Origin: Nautilus pompilius
Taxonomy: Eukaryota; Mollusca; Cephalopoda; Nautilida; Nautilidae
Length of the DNA stretch: 64,000 nt
NCBI GenBank assembly: GCA_018389105.1
Contig: JACATO010000058.1
Coordinates: 1-64,000, forward strand
Reading direction: 5' to 3'
The position numbers were made by a program, and so were the translations under genes. Of this stretch, positions 10,801 to 22,400 are shown in pieces; within the stretch, counting starts at the first letter, position 1; each line of letters opens with the position of its first letter. The notes beneath the pieces are model-generated. The model had not been told where the DNA came from and searched no databases. It saw only the letters and a program-made list of their open reading frames with translations.

Positions 10801-13800
10801 AGTGTGCAGGTGAAACAATAAAAAAAAGTTGTCAAAATATGATTTTAAAGTGTAAATTAAGCATATACATTAAAACAAAGATTTCTTGATTCATTTACTT
10901 TAGGGTTCAGAAATCAGTGTGGAACTCTTCCAGCAAATACAAGAGGAAAAAAGGAAACTGGAAGAAAAGTATAAAGAGGTTTGTATTGTATTTTTCTATT
11001 TAATGCATAAACAAAATGTGGTTTTTGGCTAAACAATGACTTATGCATAATGCTTGCTCTTAGAACAGACTATCATATGAAATTATCATTAGCTTTGGGA
11101 AAATTTTTATATAAAAGAATGGGGGAATGATTGAAATTGAAAGAGTTAGTCAGTACTTATTTAGTGAACACATGACATGATTGGTTCTTTCATATCAGTC
11201 ACTCCAATTTGATCTCTCAGTAAACAGGAAATTGTACTAACATAAGGGGACATCTGGAGATTTTCTTAAACTGAATATTAGCTGGTTTCAGTTTTGAGGC
11301 TTCCAAGAAGTGTACCTCAGCAACCTGCCTAGCTGGCAGGTTGGACAATCTTATGACCTTTCTGATGGACATACTTGCTGAGGATAGTTTGTTGCAGAGG
11401 ACCAGTTGATGAATCTAAAGGAGAAAATATATAAGTTTATTTAATTTGACATTTAAGATGTTGAAAAAGTATAGTAGCTGAAAATGTATAGTTTTAAATA
11501 TAAATTGATAGGCTAGAAATGTCAAACACCTAATTTTTCTAGGGGAAACCACAGGCACAATCTCTAGGCTATGCTATCTACCATTTAGAAAGTTTTCATA
11601 GCAATGCAGTGTGGAAAAGTTATCTTTGAGTAGAAGTCAGCTAAATCTTCAAAGTAGATCCAAGGCCAATTTTGCTGTTTATACATTTTTGTCTACATCT
11701 TAGTGTGATCTCTTTCCAGCAAAGTTCTGTTTTTTTCTTTGAGCTTTTTCCTTAATTTGCCCCTCACCCTTATTCATTAACTAACCATTCGGAAGAAACC
11801 AGTGGTGATGAGAACCTAATTTCAGTTTTCATTTTGTTGCTTTGAGGGCTGGTTTTCTACCAGTTAAAATCCAGGTTCAGATAACATGGTCACCTGACTT
11901 TTTGAAATTGTACAGTAGTAGTGATTTTTTTTTGGATTTGTGTGTATTCAGTAGAAGATATCTTGTAAAATTTAAGTTTTTTGTTTTTTTTTTCCTATAA
12001 AATGTAGTCTCACTCAGCAAACCAGCGGTGGCAGAATTACAACTTCCAGCGAGAAGAAGTTGTGCAGCAATTACGAGATACCATTAATGAGCTGAGAGGC
12101 AAGAAACCTAGTGGTGAAACTTCCAAAACGTTGCACATTAAACCAAATGAAAAACCATTGTATGAAGCACAAGAGGTTAGATTTTCTTTCTTACATCAAC
12201 TTCTGAACAAAATAAATGAAACTATTTTGCATTGGGTGGGGGAAGGGTGCACATAGTACGTTATCATTTTTGTAGTTTTCTGTTGAATAAACATTAATTT
12301 TAAAAATATAAAAATTATTTAATTTGTATGGCAGCTTGAAGCCAACTCATCAAAATACTACTTGTTTTGTTTCATTTTCTAGCAATCCAAGGTAAATAAA
12401 AAGTCTGAATTTATCTGGTTAACAGGTATTCTGTACTACACAAATCTTTCTGCTTTTGATTATCATTGGTCTGCTACCGGGGATTCTTGACAGTAAAAGC
12501 TGCCCCATCTATTCATCCTTGTAAATGAAAAAGAAGGGTTAAGTTCACCTCTGTTTTATTGATGTACAATTTTAAAAAAAAATTTTTTTTTATTCAAATA
12601 GTTTTCTTCTGAGTGCAGGCAGCTCTGCTGCTTCTTTAGAAAATTCCACTAACACATTTTAACATGTTGAAATTCTTTCTTTATCAGAACAAAATTGCTA
12701 CACTCCAAGAAACTCTTAATCAGTGTAAAACGGAGTTGGAGCTTTCTGAAAAGTTTCAAAAGGAAATGCAGCAACAGTATGATGAGACCGTGTCAGCACT
12801 TAAAGCACAAGTTCAGATCTGCACAGAAGACTTTCAGTCAGAGAGAAAAGATCGAGAGGTAGCTCAGTCACGCATATCAGAACTGGAAGAACAGTTGAGA
12901 AAGGTATTGCGGTGCTTTCTTCTTTTTGCCAAAAATCTTGTTATATAGGGTTCTTCTAGAAATTTATTGAATTAGAACAACCTGTTAGGGCATAGTTTTG
13001 CTACTGCTGTTTGGCTCAGTGGTTAATAAATTAGGCTCCATTTATATTGCTGTGTGTTAAATATGACCAATAACTGACGAGGAAGCTTGTAGAGCGGACT
13101 TTTTGCATTGAAGACTGCATTAGATTTAGAAACTTGAAGTGTTTTTTCATTTCAAAACATTATAACCTTTCAAATTCTTTTTTAAAATGTCTATAAGCAA
13201 ATTGTGTAACAAACTTATAAACAGATATACATATAAAATATTTTATATTTATTAAAATAATTATCCTTTGCCTTTACTATAGCTTTGGAAATATTCAGTT
13301 ATAGCATTCCTTTAAAGCAGCACAAATTTATTAAAAATCAAACTGTTAATGGCAAGGTGTACTTCAAAATGCAACAAATATATCATTTAGTTGTCTGGTA
13401 GCAAGACTGGAAATCTACCCCAACAGTAGATACAGATAAATGTAAAACTTCACATTTTAAAATTTTATCTGTATTAATATCATTTTTTTTATTTTGCTGT
13501 TTAGGGAGAAAATGAAGTACAAAGTCAAAATTTCAAAGAAAAGTACTTGGACCGTCGGTGGAAACCCTACGAAGGATGTAATTACTCAGCAGTACGTATC
13601 CACATGTGATTTGGAATTAATGTAGTACATTGAAAAATTTGTGGGTTTTAAAGAAAATTTCCAGTTCCATAGACTTATGATGAGATCACTTAACATTAGC
13701 CTGTGACGTGCCATTGCTGTTCAATTTTTTTTTTTAAAGATGAAAATCTAGCTTGAGTGAAGAAATCTGTTTATTATGACTTTATTCCTTTAAGGTAAAA

Positions 13801-14044
13801 AACAGATTAATGCATTGTTTTGGTTTAAACCTTAGGACACATCATTTCTTACTTTCAGAATAACCTTGTAGCTCGAGGTCCTCAACCAGCGTATGAAAAT
13901 GTAGAAGTTGATGGTGTTGTGCCGAAGCTTGATCGGGCTCTGTCTGATAATGTTGCTGTTCTACCATGTCCAAAATGTCAAAAGAAGTTTACATCAGATA
14001 AGCATAATGAACTTTTGGATCATATTGATTTTTGTTGTGATTAA
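7814..14044 (+). CDS. TNIP2: TNIP2/ABIN-2-like ubiquitin-binding NF-kappa-B regulator
   Basis: Coding exons: 7814-8266, 10118-10441, 10904-10978, 12008-12175, 12688-12903, 13505-13591 and 13859-14044. They give 502 residues, and every intron is GT-AG and phase 0. The start is the first of two adjacent ATGs, seven bases after the splice acceptor. The protein is almost entirely coiled coil. Residues 285-340 carry an ABIN-homology block (NQRWQNYNFQRE, near W292). Residues 341-412 match the UBAN/ABIN-homology-2 helix, with the DFxxER core at D388, F389, E392 and R393. The C-terminus is a C2HC zinc finger (C478, C481, H496, C500) of the kind ending vertebrate TNIP2. Family knowledge: ABINs bind linear or K63 ubiquitin chains in the cytosol and, with A20, restrain NF-kappa-B signalling. 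CEP55 shares this architecture, but the block order and local sequence fit TNIP2 better. Vertebrate TNIP2 is shorter (about 430 residues). Exon 1 is strikingly GC-rich compared with the AT-rich later exons. Confidence 0.85.
8267..10117 (+). other. TNIP2-like intron 1
   Basis: Donor CAG|GTGAGG and acceptor TTCCACAG|AAT. The intron is AT-rich, with a C/A homopolymer block at about 8311-8350. A 96-codon minus-strand frame at 9459-9749 resembles decayed coding sequence but matches no family I can name. Confidence 0.7.
12383..12391 (+). CDS. Possible 9-nt microexon of TNIP2-like gene
   Basis: The nine bases CAATCCAAG (Gln-Ser-Lys) are preceded by a strong acceptor, TTTCATTTTCTAG, and followed by GTAAAT. 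They lie in the intron between the 12008-12175 and 12688-12903 exons. As all introns of this gene are phase 0, inclusion would add three residues without breaking the frame, in the linker before the UBAN helix. Chance occurrence is possible. Confidence 0.35.
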
Positions 14045-14559
14045 GTCTTTAATAATTTATTTAAGAAACCAGACTCCAAATTTTCAGAGGAATAATTCCA
14101 CTTAAAAAAAACTTGCTTCTCTCATCACCTTACTCATCCTTTGATGTAAAACAGCAGTGGTGTAAAGGGGACACTTCAGTTCTAGAGACATATGTGAGAG
14201 TTCACATTATTTGGAGCTGTTTGTGTTTCAGTAAATTTCTCCATGCATAAACAACAAAGTGGTACTTGTTGAAATTGATATTTCATTAGTCAATACTTAT
14301 TTATATCTCTGGTGAGCAGGTCATGAGAGAGGTATGTTTTATGAATGTCATTCTGGCAACTACTATAGGGCAGATTTGCTTCATAAAAATAAAATACTCC
14401 AACATTGGTACTAACTGATTGCTCTTATTCACTGGGTTGGCTTACACAATCCGTCCAGACATTTTATTCTTTAGCAATGCTGTTTGCCTTTTACTCTGGA
14501 AAAAATTGTGTTTTTATTTTTAAGTCAGCTAATACATGTTTTCGTGACACAAAGCTCAC
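14045..14559 (+). other. 3' UTR and downstream flank of TNIP2-like gene
   Basis: This follows the TAA at 14042-14044. An AATAAA hexamer lies at 14388-14393, about 345 bases after the stop, and is the nearest canonical poly(A) signal. The sequence then passes into a Tigger-type element. Confidence 0.5.
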
Positions 14560-15680
14560 GCAGTTAAAAATAGGAAGAAGTCATCAAAACACTACCCATA
14601 TAAACCACAGGGGACTGGCGCATGTGCCTCTGCACCCCAGCAACAATATCGTCATTGGTAATCTCTCTGGCTACATCAATCCATTCTTCCCACTTTTCCT
14701 GAGGGGTAGGCACACCAAGCTCATGCATTGTCACAATTTTGTCCTGTCAATCCTTAGTTCCACAACAGCATCACTACTATCTTCACTGTCCAACTGCTGC
14801 ACAATCCACTGAGAGACACAACGGCGATAATGAGCTTTAACAGCATTTATTATGCCTTGATCACAAGGTTGGAGAATGGTGGTTGTGTTCAGTGGAAAGA
14901 ATGCGACTTCTATGTGGGTCGGATGGGCGGAACAGTTGTCAATGAGCAGCAGCACTTGCTTTTTTTCACCACTTCATGTATAGCTCTGCTGTCATCCAAG
15001 CTGAACTGTTTGCAGTGTAGTCAACTGGAAGACTTCACCCCTTTAAAACACCGTGAATTCTGACTTATTCTCTCTTTCGGTTGGGTTGTATCAGGAAGAG
15101 CTTGTATGTACATTCCAGATCAGTGCATCGCTTTCGGAGGTCGGGCCAGACGTGCTGCAGCAAGTGTTCACATGAATCCGAATCAGCCGTCTGTCCTTCA
15201 CCATGTAGTCTTGTGAACAAGCCCTTCTCTCTTTTTGAACCGTGTGAACCGTCTGTCTGTCGCTTTGAAGTCAGACAAATTCAGCCTGACCTCACCGCTT
15301 ATCCCTGGCTTGAGCTGTCCCAACAGTAGGTGCTTTACCAGTTCTTTTCCTCTTCCTGGTGGAGTCAAGTTTTCTCTGAGAAACTTTCAGTTGGGCTGAA
15401 AGAAACAAAAGATCTTGAACAGTGCATAAATGCGGTAAGTTTGTCATAAGCGACCAAGCATCACAGTCTTGAATTCGCACTGAATCCATCATCGTACATG
15501 TACGATGATGGATTCAACCTTTTGTGTCGCAGGGAGATCTTCATAGGCAGACAAAAGCTGCTGCTTGTCTATCAACGATATTCCAGTTCTCTTTATTTGC
15601 GACATTTTTGGGGCTGCTGTCTGTTCCACAAAGTCCCTGTCCATTCCTTTTATAGCCACTGGTCTAATGGTGCCAGCCAA
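14560..15680 (-). pseudogene. Tigger/pogo-type transposase remnant
   Basis: Reading down the minus strand: a CENP-B-like helix-turn-helix start (15489-15680, with LIDKQQLLSAYED), a basic RKRKRTGKAP linker (about 15340), the stretch FKKREGLV (about 15230), an ALPD motif near 15100, and a DDE core piece with LLIDNCSAHP and LQPCDQGIINAVKAHYRR (14731-14955). A WIDVAREITNDDI-like tail follows near 14660. These are hallmarks of the pogo/Tigger transposase family. Stops and frame changes separate the blocks, so the gene is dead. Confidence 0.75.
15481..15516. repeat. Perfect 36-bp palindrome
   Basis: Two 18-base arms beginning TGAATCCATCATCG are exact inverse complements with no spacer. It lies within the Tigger relic, at the junction of two transposase fragments. 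Confidence 0.95.
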
Positions 15681-15760
15681 TTGGAACGTGGCTCGATTGC
15701 ATCAGTTGTACTGTGTAAGCAGTTCAAGTTTCAGCTCCTGGCCTTTACTGCCAGGGCTAA
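15655..15760 (+). repeat. Dispersed repeat family X, partial copy 1
   Basis: It shares GTGGCTCGATTGCATCAG and the flanking GCCAATTGGAA/GTTCAAGTTTCAGCTCC segments with four other copies in this window (19.0-19.3, 25.7-25.9, 58.7-59.0 and 61.6-62.0 kb). The copy is short and diverges after about 15745. Confidence 0.6.
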
Positions 15761-15852
15761 TTTTGATTCTCTTAAGTGGCGTATTTTTATATGGAAATAC
15801 ATTAGTGCAAATCTGTTCCAGCTCAATTGATTCTATTAAGCAGCATGTACTG

Positions 15853-16977
15853 TACTACTAAATCTGAATATTTGAACTATTTTTGTGATAGGGTTTGCTA
15901 TCAGCAAGAATGGAAAATAATTTAAAAAATACAAATGTATTAAACAAATTATTACTAATTTTGTTGTTTTTGTAATGGTGTTTATAATACATAATCTTCT
16001 TGTAACTTGATATAGTGAGCGAAATAAATAAACAAGGTACCATCTTTATATCTAAGGAAATGTTGGTTATGAAGTGTTGAATTTGCTTGTGGCAGTTAAT
16101 GTAGTAAAGGTTTTTCATTTTTGAAAATAAAAATATGAAGTTTGAGATTTTTTGATTTCTTTTTCCTTTACATAATTTTATTGAGAATGTATAATGAACT
16201 GCTAGGTCAGTTTACAGCAAAGACGGGTATTAGAATATGCTTATTTGTGTAATAGCTTAGTGATTTTTTATATAAAGAATATCAACATTGTCTTCCACCT
16301 GTGATATAATCCTTTTCTTAAGAAGCAAGCACATTCAGTAATAGAGGTGTTTTGAATATAGCGGTGAAATGGTCAAGAATGTATTAACATGTATGCTTGT
16401 ACTACTAATTTGAACATCTGTCTGCATTTTTTTTTTGTAAATGTGAGCTTCCAAGACAATTATTGATTGAGGATTTATGAAAAGCAAGTTTTGTTTTCAT
16501 CTGTAATAGGTTTACAGTAAATAAAGTTTGGAAAAACACTTCCAGCATTCAGGTTTATTATAGTTTTCCCTTTAACTTCATTAATTATATAATGAAGGGG
16601 AGAGAAGCCTACATAATGTGTTCATGCTGGTTGTCTGACAGTTGCTCTAGTGTGTCAAAAAAAAAAAACAACTACTGAATCAGGCATTAAATAGCCGTTG
16701 AGCAAGATCAACTACTAATTAAATGTTTGCTAGTTTATGTAAAGAAAATGTCTTTTTTTTTTACTTGTAGATGCAAAATAAGAAAATTAATCTTGAAATA
16801 CAATTGTTGAAGATATTACCACTAGTGGCAGATGGATCTAGCAAGTCTCTAAATATATTTAAACCAAGAAACCTGCAATACCCATATGTTGCTTAGAAAG
16901 TCACTCAGCTTTCACTGACCAAGTTTATTTTGTGAAGAGTTTAGATCAACAGGCAGGTGCTTTTCAGTTAGAATATA
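15853..16977. other. Intergenic DNA between two transposons
   Basis: AT-rich. An AATAAA lies near 16520. No gene or repeat end was recognised. It could carry distal 3' UTR sequence of the TNIP2-like gene. Confidence 0.4.
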
Positions 16978-17920
16978 AGGTCATTCCACACTTGAAGAAA
17001 CTCGACCCCCTCAGAAAAATTTGCAAAAAATATATGTTGTAGTAGAAGTTTTTAGAATTCTAAATGTGAAATTTGAGCATCCTAAGTAAGAAATTGACTG
17101 AGATATGGTTGTTTTTCTGCATAGTCCCCTCTCAGACTAACTGATAAAGCTGCTTTTTCTATGATTTGCAAAGAAACTGTAGATGGAATCGCTTTGTGTT
17201 TGACGTAAAAAGTTCTATAAAAATGGTGATTTTGACCATCTTGGTGCAACAGTATGGATTTCTTTGCAGCTTACGAAGATGCAATAATGCATGATAATAG
17301 AAGCACTTGAGTGCCAGAGTTGAATTTTGGATATGTTAGAACTGGACATCAGAGCTTTCATTTGCAATAAAAATTAATCTTGCTGACATTGTCTGACACG
17401 GCTGAAATGGCCACTTCTCCCTGGGAAAGCAAGTTCAGACAGAGATATCATCACAATGTTATTTTCTAGTCTTTAAATGACTAATCATATCCTGAAAACT
17501 CAATTTGCATGGTTCTGGATGGTACTCTTAAGCCACCAAAAATGCCAAAAACAAAGCAGCCCAAATTTTTCCTCGCTTTTGCAGAGTGCCGACATGAAAG
17601 GGTTAAGAGATACAGAAAAAACCAAATGCATAGTCGTAATTTACGTAAAATGTTCTTCCAGATTACAAAGTTAGGTATCTGTAGCCCCAAAAGTAAAGAA
17701 ATGTTGTCATAAATGGAAGAAAAGTAATGACTTTTTTAAGTCTGAGGGGGGACTATGCAGAAAAACGACCATATCTCAGTCAATTTCTTACTTAGGATGC
17801 TCAGATTTCACATTTAGAATTCTAAAAGCTTCTACTACAAAATATATTTTTTGCAAATTTTTCTGAGGGGGTCAGGTTTCTTCGAGTCTGGAATTTGGTC
17901 CACTTGACGTGGAATGACCC
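16978..17920. mobile_element. Non-autonomous DNA transposon with long terminal inverted repeats
   Basis: The left end (16978-17138) and the right end (17739-17920, read in reverse) are near-identical inverted repeats starting A/GGGTCATTCCAC. Shared internal blocks include CCCCCTCAGAAAAATTTGC, GAGCATCCTAAGTAAG and TTTTTCTGCATAGTCCCC. The right arm has about 20 extra bases (around GACGTGGAAT) that the left lacks. TATA flanks both ends (16974-16977 and 17921-17924), consistent with a 4-bp target duplication. The central part (about 17139-17738) has no transposase signature. I could not assign a superfamily. Confidence 0.8.
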
Positions 17921-17924
17921 TATA

Positions 17925-18376
17925 GAGAGGTATGAACATACCATACTCCAGCTGCCACAAGAAATCAGCATAGTTTGAAAGCTGCACTCTGTTTATTGGC
18001 AGAAGGTGGATAGATACATCAAAGTAGCATTAATTTAACTGTAGAAAGATTTTATTTTTAGAGTTGCTTTGATTTGTAATAAATGAGATATGTAATTTAT
18101 ATCCTGATCTAAGATGAATGAATAAATAAGATTTAAACCTAAAATTGTCATGGATTTGTTTGTTTCCAGCCTCTATGATGTTATTTTAGAGTCTCATTTG
18201 AAAATTTCCAGTATTAATACAACTAATTGGTGAATTAAGCAGCATTAAAAATTTTGGGTGTAATGGACTGCAAGAAGTTTTAAAAACTATCTGTCAAGCA
18301 GATGCTATAAAATGAATTTACAATATAAACAAAAGCATCTCACTAATTTGAAGGACAATGGTGATTGTATATCTTA
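17925..18376. other. Intergenic spacer
   Basis: AT-rich sequence between two transposon copies; nothing recognised. Confidence 0.4.
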
Positions 18377-19425
18377 TACTTGCCAACTTTCCAAAATTTT
18401 CATGGGGGGAAACTTGGCAATCCGAGTCGCGAAGCGCTAGAAAATGTAAACAAAGAAAACGTAAGCACTCATGATTGCTTTCAGAAAACAACCTCTTATA
18501 CAGATGTATGGAAGTTTTGTACAAAATTACGGTTTCATGATTTAATTTTAACAAACTGTGAAGTTTTAATGACAGTTGCAAACAAATGCACCAGGAAATA
18601 CATGTACTAGATCTCGAACATGCATTTTTGAGTGAAAGTTAACTTAACCCCACAGCATATATAAAATTTAATTGACCAGAGTATGTACAATACAGTGCTC
18701 GGCATTCCGACCACAAATAGAACATCTATGATTTATTAATACCACGATAAATATCTTTGACAAATGACTTGTCAGTTTACAATCAAACACAAGAGAAAAT
18801 GCTGGAATACAGGCATCGATAACACAATAAGCGACATTTATTTCAAAATAAAAAGTTTATGTAAATAGACAAAAATTCTGTCTTACCTTGCAAAATGCAC
18901 TCGTTTGGGGCGTTGAGCATTTTCTCACCTAAGGAAAATCTCTCTCCCCCGCTGGCTGGCATTTTGTTTCATATTTCTGGCGTTTAGGGTTTGTTTTGGG
19001 CAGAGTATTACTATCTTCATGACTTGTTGTCCACACAAAAATATACTAGGTTGTTGGCGCCCAAGTTTGCCTAAAGCCGTGTGTATTCAGCCAGTCACTG
19101 TCCAGTCCTCATAGCTTGCTCTGCCCCAGGTGTCATGGTCTGAGTCTTTTTACTGCTGGCCACAATAGAAGCACGTGGCTCGGTTGCATCAGTCCTACTG
19201 CAGTAACAGGTCAAGTTCCAGCCCCTGTTGCCAGCGCGTATTGTGTGTTTCTATCAGGGTGACGGAGCGATGGGGTTTGCTTATTTCTGATTGGTCAAGA
19301 TGTCAACTATGGGTGACGAAAAATCGGGAGAAATGGGTCTTTTTTACGAAAAAAGCGGGGGGGGGGGGGGAGGGAGATTGATTAAAATTTGGGAGACTCC
19401 TGCAAAAATCAGGAGTTGGCAAGTA
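18377..19425. mobile_element. TIR element, family CTTGCCAACT, copy 1
   Basis: Terminal inverted repeats TACTTGCCAACT (18377-18388) and AGTTGGCAAGTA (19414-19425). Subterminal blocks, such as CTTGGCAATCCGAG on the left and TGGGTGACGAAAAATCGGG on the right, recur in the 25.5-kb copy, so this is a real family. It encloses part of repeat family X (19040-19275) and a run of 14 G at 19357-19370. There is no transposase frame. A TA target duplication is compatible but not proven. Confidence 0.75.
19040..19275 (+). repeat. Dispersed repeat family X, copy 2
   Basis: It shares the order of segments TTGGCGCCCAAGTTTGCCT, GCTCTGCCCCAGGTGTCATG, GGTTGCATCAGTCCTACTGC and TTTCTATCAGGGTGACGG with the copy at 61.6-62.0 kb (inverted) and the one at 58.7-59.0 kb. 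The 3' third of the family consensus is missing here. Confidence 0.7.
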
Positions 19426-22400
19426 AGATATCTGGTTTTATTGACAAAAACTACAATGCTCTGTTCGATTTTACTAAAAATTTGAACTTTGGTTTTGACT
19501 GTTTACTATTTTCAAAACAAAGACCAATTCCTAAAGTATCTATGAAGATATTTAAATTATTTTGTATGTGGGTTTGAAAATTTGTGATTGAATCATAAAC
19601 AGTGGTGTGTATTAAAACAGACTAATAGAACAAACTATCATACTGATGTAATGACATTTGATGGCCAGGAAAATGGTGCTATACATCTCAATGATTCAAT
19701 GCCAGAGTAGGGTCTTTTCTTATGCAAAGGCAGGTCTTGAACAAGTACCAACAAAAAGTTTCACTAAACTGCCAATCTTTGTTTCAGAAAATAGCAAATA
19801 AACATTTAACATAACCCAAATGATCATGACAGGGCCCTGTAGTTTGGTTTTATCATTACATATATAAAATAGTTTGTCCAAGACCCAAACCCTGATGTAT
19901 GAGTCAGATTTTTTTAAAATTAAAAACATTTCTCATAAACAAAATGTTACCATAATCTAAACTTTTACATCTACACTTCTATTGAATAATTATTGGTCCA
20001 CAAAATCCAATGCAAACTATATGAAGTGGCTTATACCTATGCTGATAGCGTGTTATCTTTTAATGTTTCAGGAATTGATATCAGAGCAGATACATCTGGG
20101 ATGAATGAATATCAAACCATTTTAACCAGGTTAAGATGGATATAAATAACTACACTTCTCACCTTTTGTTTAAAAAAGTTGACATCAAATGATTCACTCA
20201 AATTGTGATAACTTAAGTTCTGCACTAATTCACGCAGGTAGCTGTTGCTTTAACTTCATTGTCATTCAAATGTATGAGTTTCCCTGGCCATTTTATACCT
20301 TTTTCTTGAGCAAGAGAGTCTAAAATTTGTTTTATATTTAATATTAGCATTAAAAATATAATTAAAGAAAACAAATTTTTTAACTAATAATTTTACTAGG
20401 ATGCTTATGAATTTGGATATGAATTGATCAACTGAACTTTTTAAGAAAATTTCTACCTTTTTCTTTATGCAGATCCCATAAAAATGTGGAAAGTACTTCT
20501 GGTCTGTGTCAGCAATCAAGACAAAATCCTAGTTTACTATAGGCAGGTAAAAGTTAAATAGTAAATTACTACAGTTTCACAGGTGTCTATAAAAGACCAG
20601 CACTCAACAAATCCAGTATGAATTCAAGCTCTAGTGCATGGACACAGCAGAGATTTTCCTAAAGCACATGTACATAACAAGTGAACTGATTATTGAAATG
20701 CACATTTTAAAAATGAAATAAACAGCTGACTGCATTCTAACTTTTGCACAGAAACAAACAATAAATACAGAAGATTATTTTTTAATTTTTTCCTGCATAC
20801 AATATTAGCAACACTGGGTATACAAAAGTTATGGAATTCTCCAGAGAAATACAGCAAAAATGTACCCTTGAATACACACACAGTCAAAATGTCTGTTTTT
20901 GTAGTGATATAAAAACTCAATGGAATGATTTTGGCAGCCTATTTCAGATTTTGGAAACCTAGTTAAATAGAAGAAATATCTAGAGAGACATGAATAACTA
21001 GAAGCTAAAGGCTCTTCAAACTACTATTGAAGATCTGATTAAAAACAAAAAACACCACCACTTTAGATGTAAGCTCCAAAAGTTACAGTATAGAGATATA
21101 AAATGTATAATATGTACATGAATGCAAACATGTCCATGGCTGACTCTTCCTGTATCCTGGCTGCTTCTGCACTGGCAATTAAAAAAAGCTATAAAAGTTG
21201 AGGAAGAGATGGAACAAATGGTTATTAAGTCAATGGGAATGTATGAGTATATTCAAGTCAAGAAATATTTAACTACAGTGTCTAGACTCAAGACAGCAGT
21301 CTTATATGATAGCATTTGTCCTAAGGTTTAAAAGGTCCCCCAAATGCTTAATTTAGAAAATATAGTAAGTACCAAAGTGAGTTTTTAAGTCCTTACAAAA
21401 ACTTAATACTTCAGCACAAAAAATTCAGAAAATGTCTGAAAATTTCTTGACCCCTACCTCCTTTAATTTATAGATGTTCTACAGGTAACAATTTCTGAAA
21501 ATTATATCTTCATAAAATTGTTTCTGAAAACAATTCTTGTATTCTACTTATGCCTTTCTCATTACTGTTTGTTTTTTCTTGAATCAACAGTATCTCAGAT
21601 GATATATATATATTTATGTAATAATTCAAATAATTTTGCTCACAAAGATGTTACTCATTTGTCATGCAAATAAATCTAGCCTCTCAATATTATTATAGTG
21701 GCTTACCGTTATAAATTAAAATTCATACTTGTGACTATTTAGAAGGATAATTTACAAAAACTCCTTACCAGAGGCAACAGACATCTGGGGTGAAGCAGGC
21801 AGGGATACAGAACTCTTATTAAAGGTGGGCATTCTAGAAATCCATTATAAACTCATGTAATTTACAGATTTATGATGTACACTGATTTTTTTTTATAGCA
21901 GATCATGGCAGACAACACCATAAATAAATTTCACATTTGTTAAATAGCAAAATTAGTTTAAATAAAATTTCAAGAAAAGAATACATACCTGCAAATCATT
22001 CTTTTTAACTTTTCATTGCACTGCATTATTCAAACTCATAATAACATATTTCTTAATATGAAAAAAATATTGCCAATAATTTTTGTAGTGAATCTTACTA
22101 TATAAACTTGTTATTTGTAAAGAATGGCGAAACCCAAATTCTTCAATTATTTTAGTAATATTGAGCATAGTATGAATTATACTGATACTGGCCACATTGA
22201 CATCTGGATTTATAAATTTAAAGAGAGCCCACTGATGCATAGACAGTAATCTTTGTTCATTCATTGCTAAACCAGATTTATTGGTGGGAAGCTTTAGCCA
22301 AATTCAACTCTCGCTCACTACCTGCCATCTTTGTCTGAAAAGGTATAAACACCAAGTGGCAACAAACTCAATACTACCACCATAATAATGCAGGAAGCAC

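Larger units (their letters stand above)
14560..15852 (-). mobile_element. Decayed Tigger/pogo DNA transposon
   Basis: The minus strand carries successive parts of a Tigger-type transposase. The right edge reads, in reverse complement, TA|CAGTACATGCTGC, a typical pogo-type terminus beside a TA dinucleotide (TA at 15853-15854). The left terminus could not be identified, so the left limit given is only the end of recognisable transposase sequence. The element also holds a perfect 36-bp palindrome and a fragment of an unclassified dispersed repeat. Confidence 0.65.

Noticed and set aside
7814-14044. Calling the plus-strand gene CEP55
   Set aside because: CEP55 shares the coiled-coil and terminal finger, but the WQNYNFQRE block, the DFQSERKDRE stretch and the finger fit TNIP2 better. 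CEP55 is kept only as the alternative.
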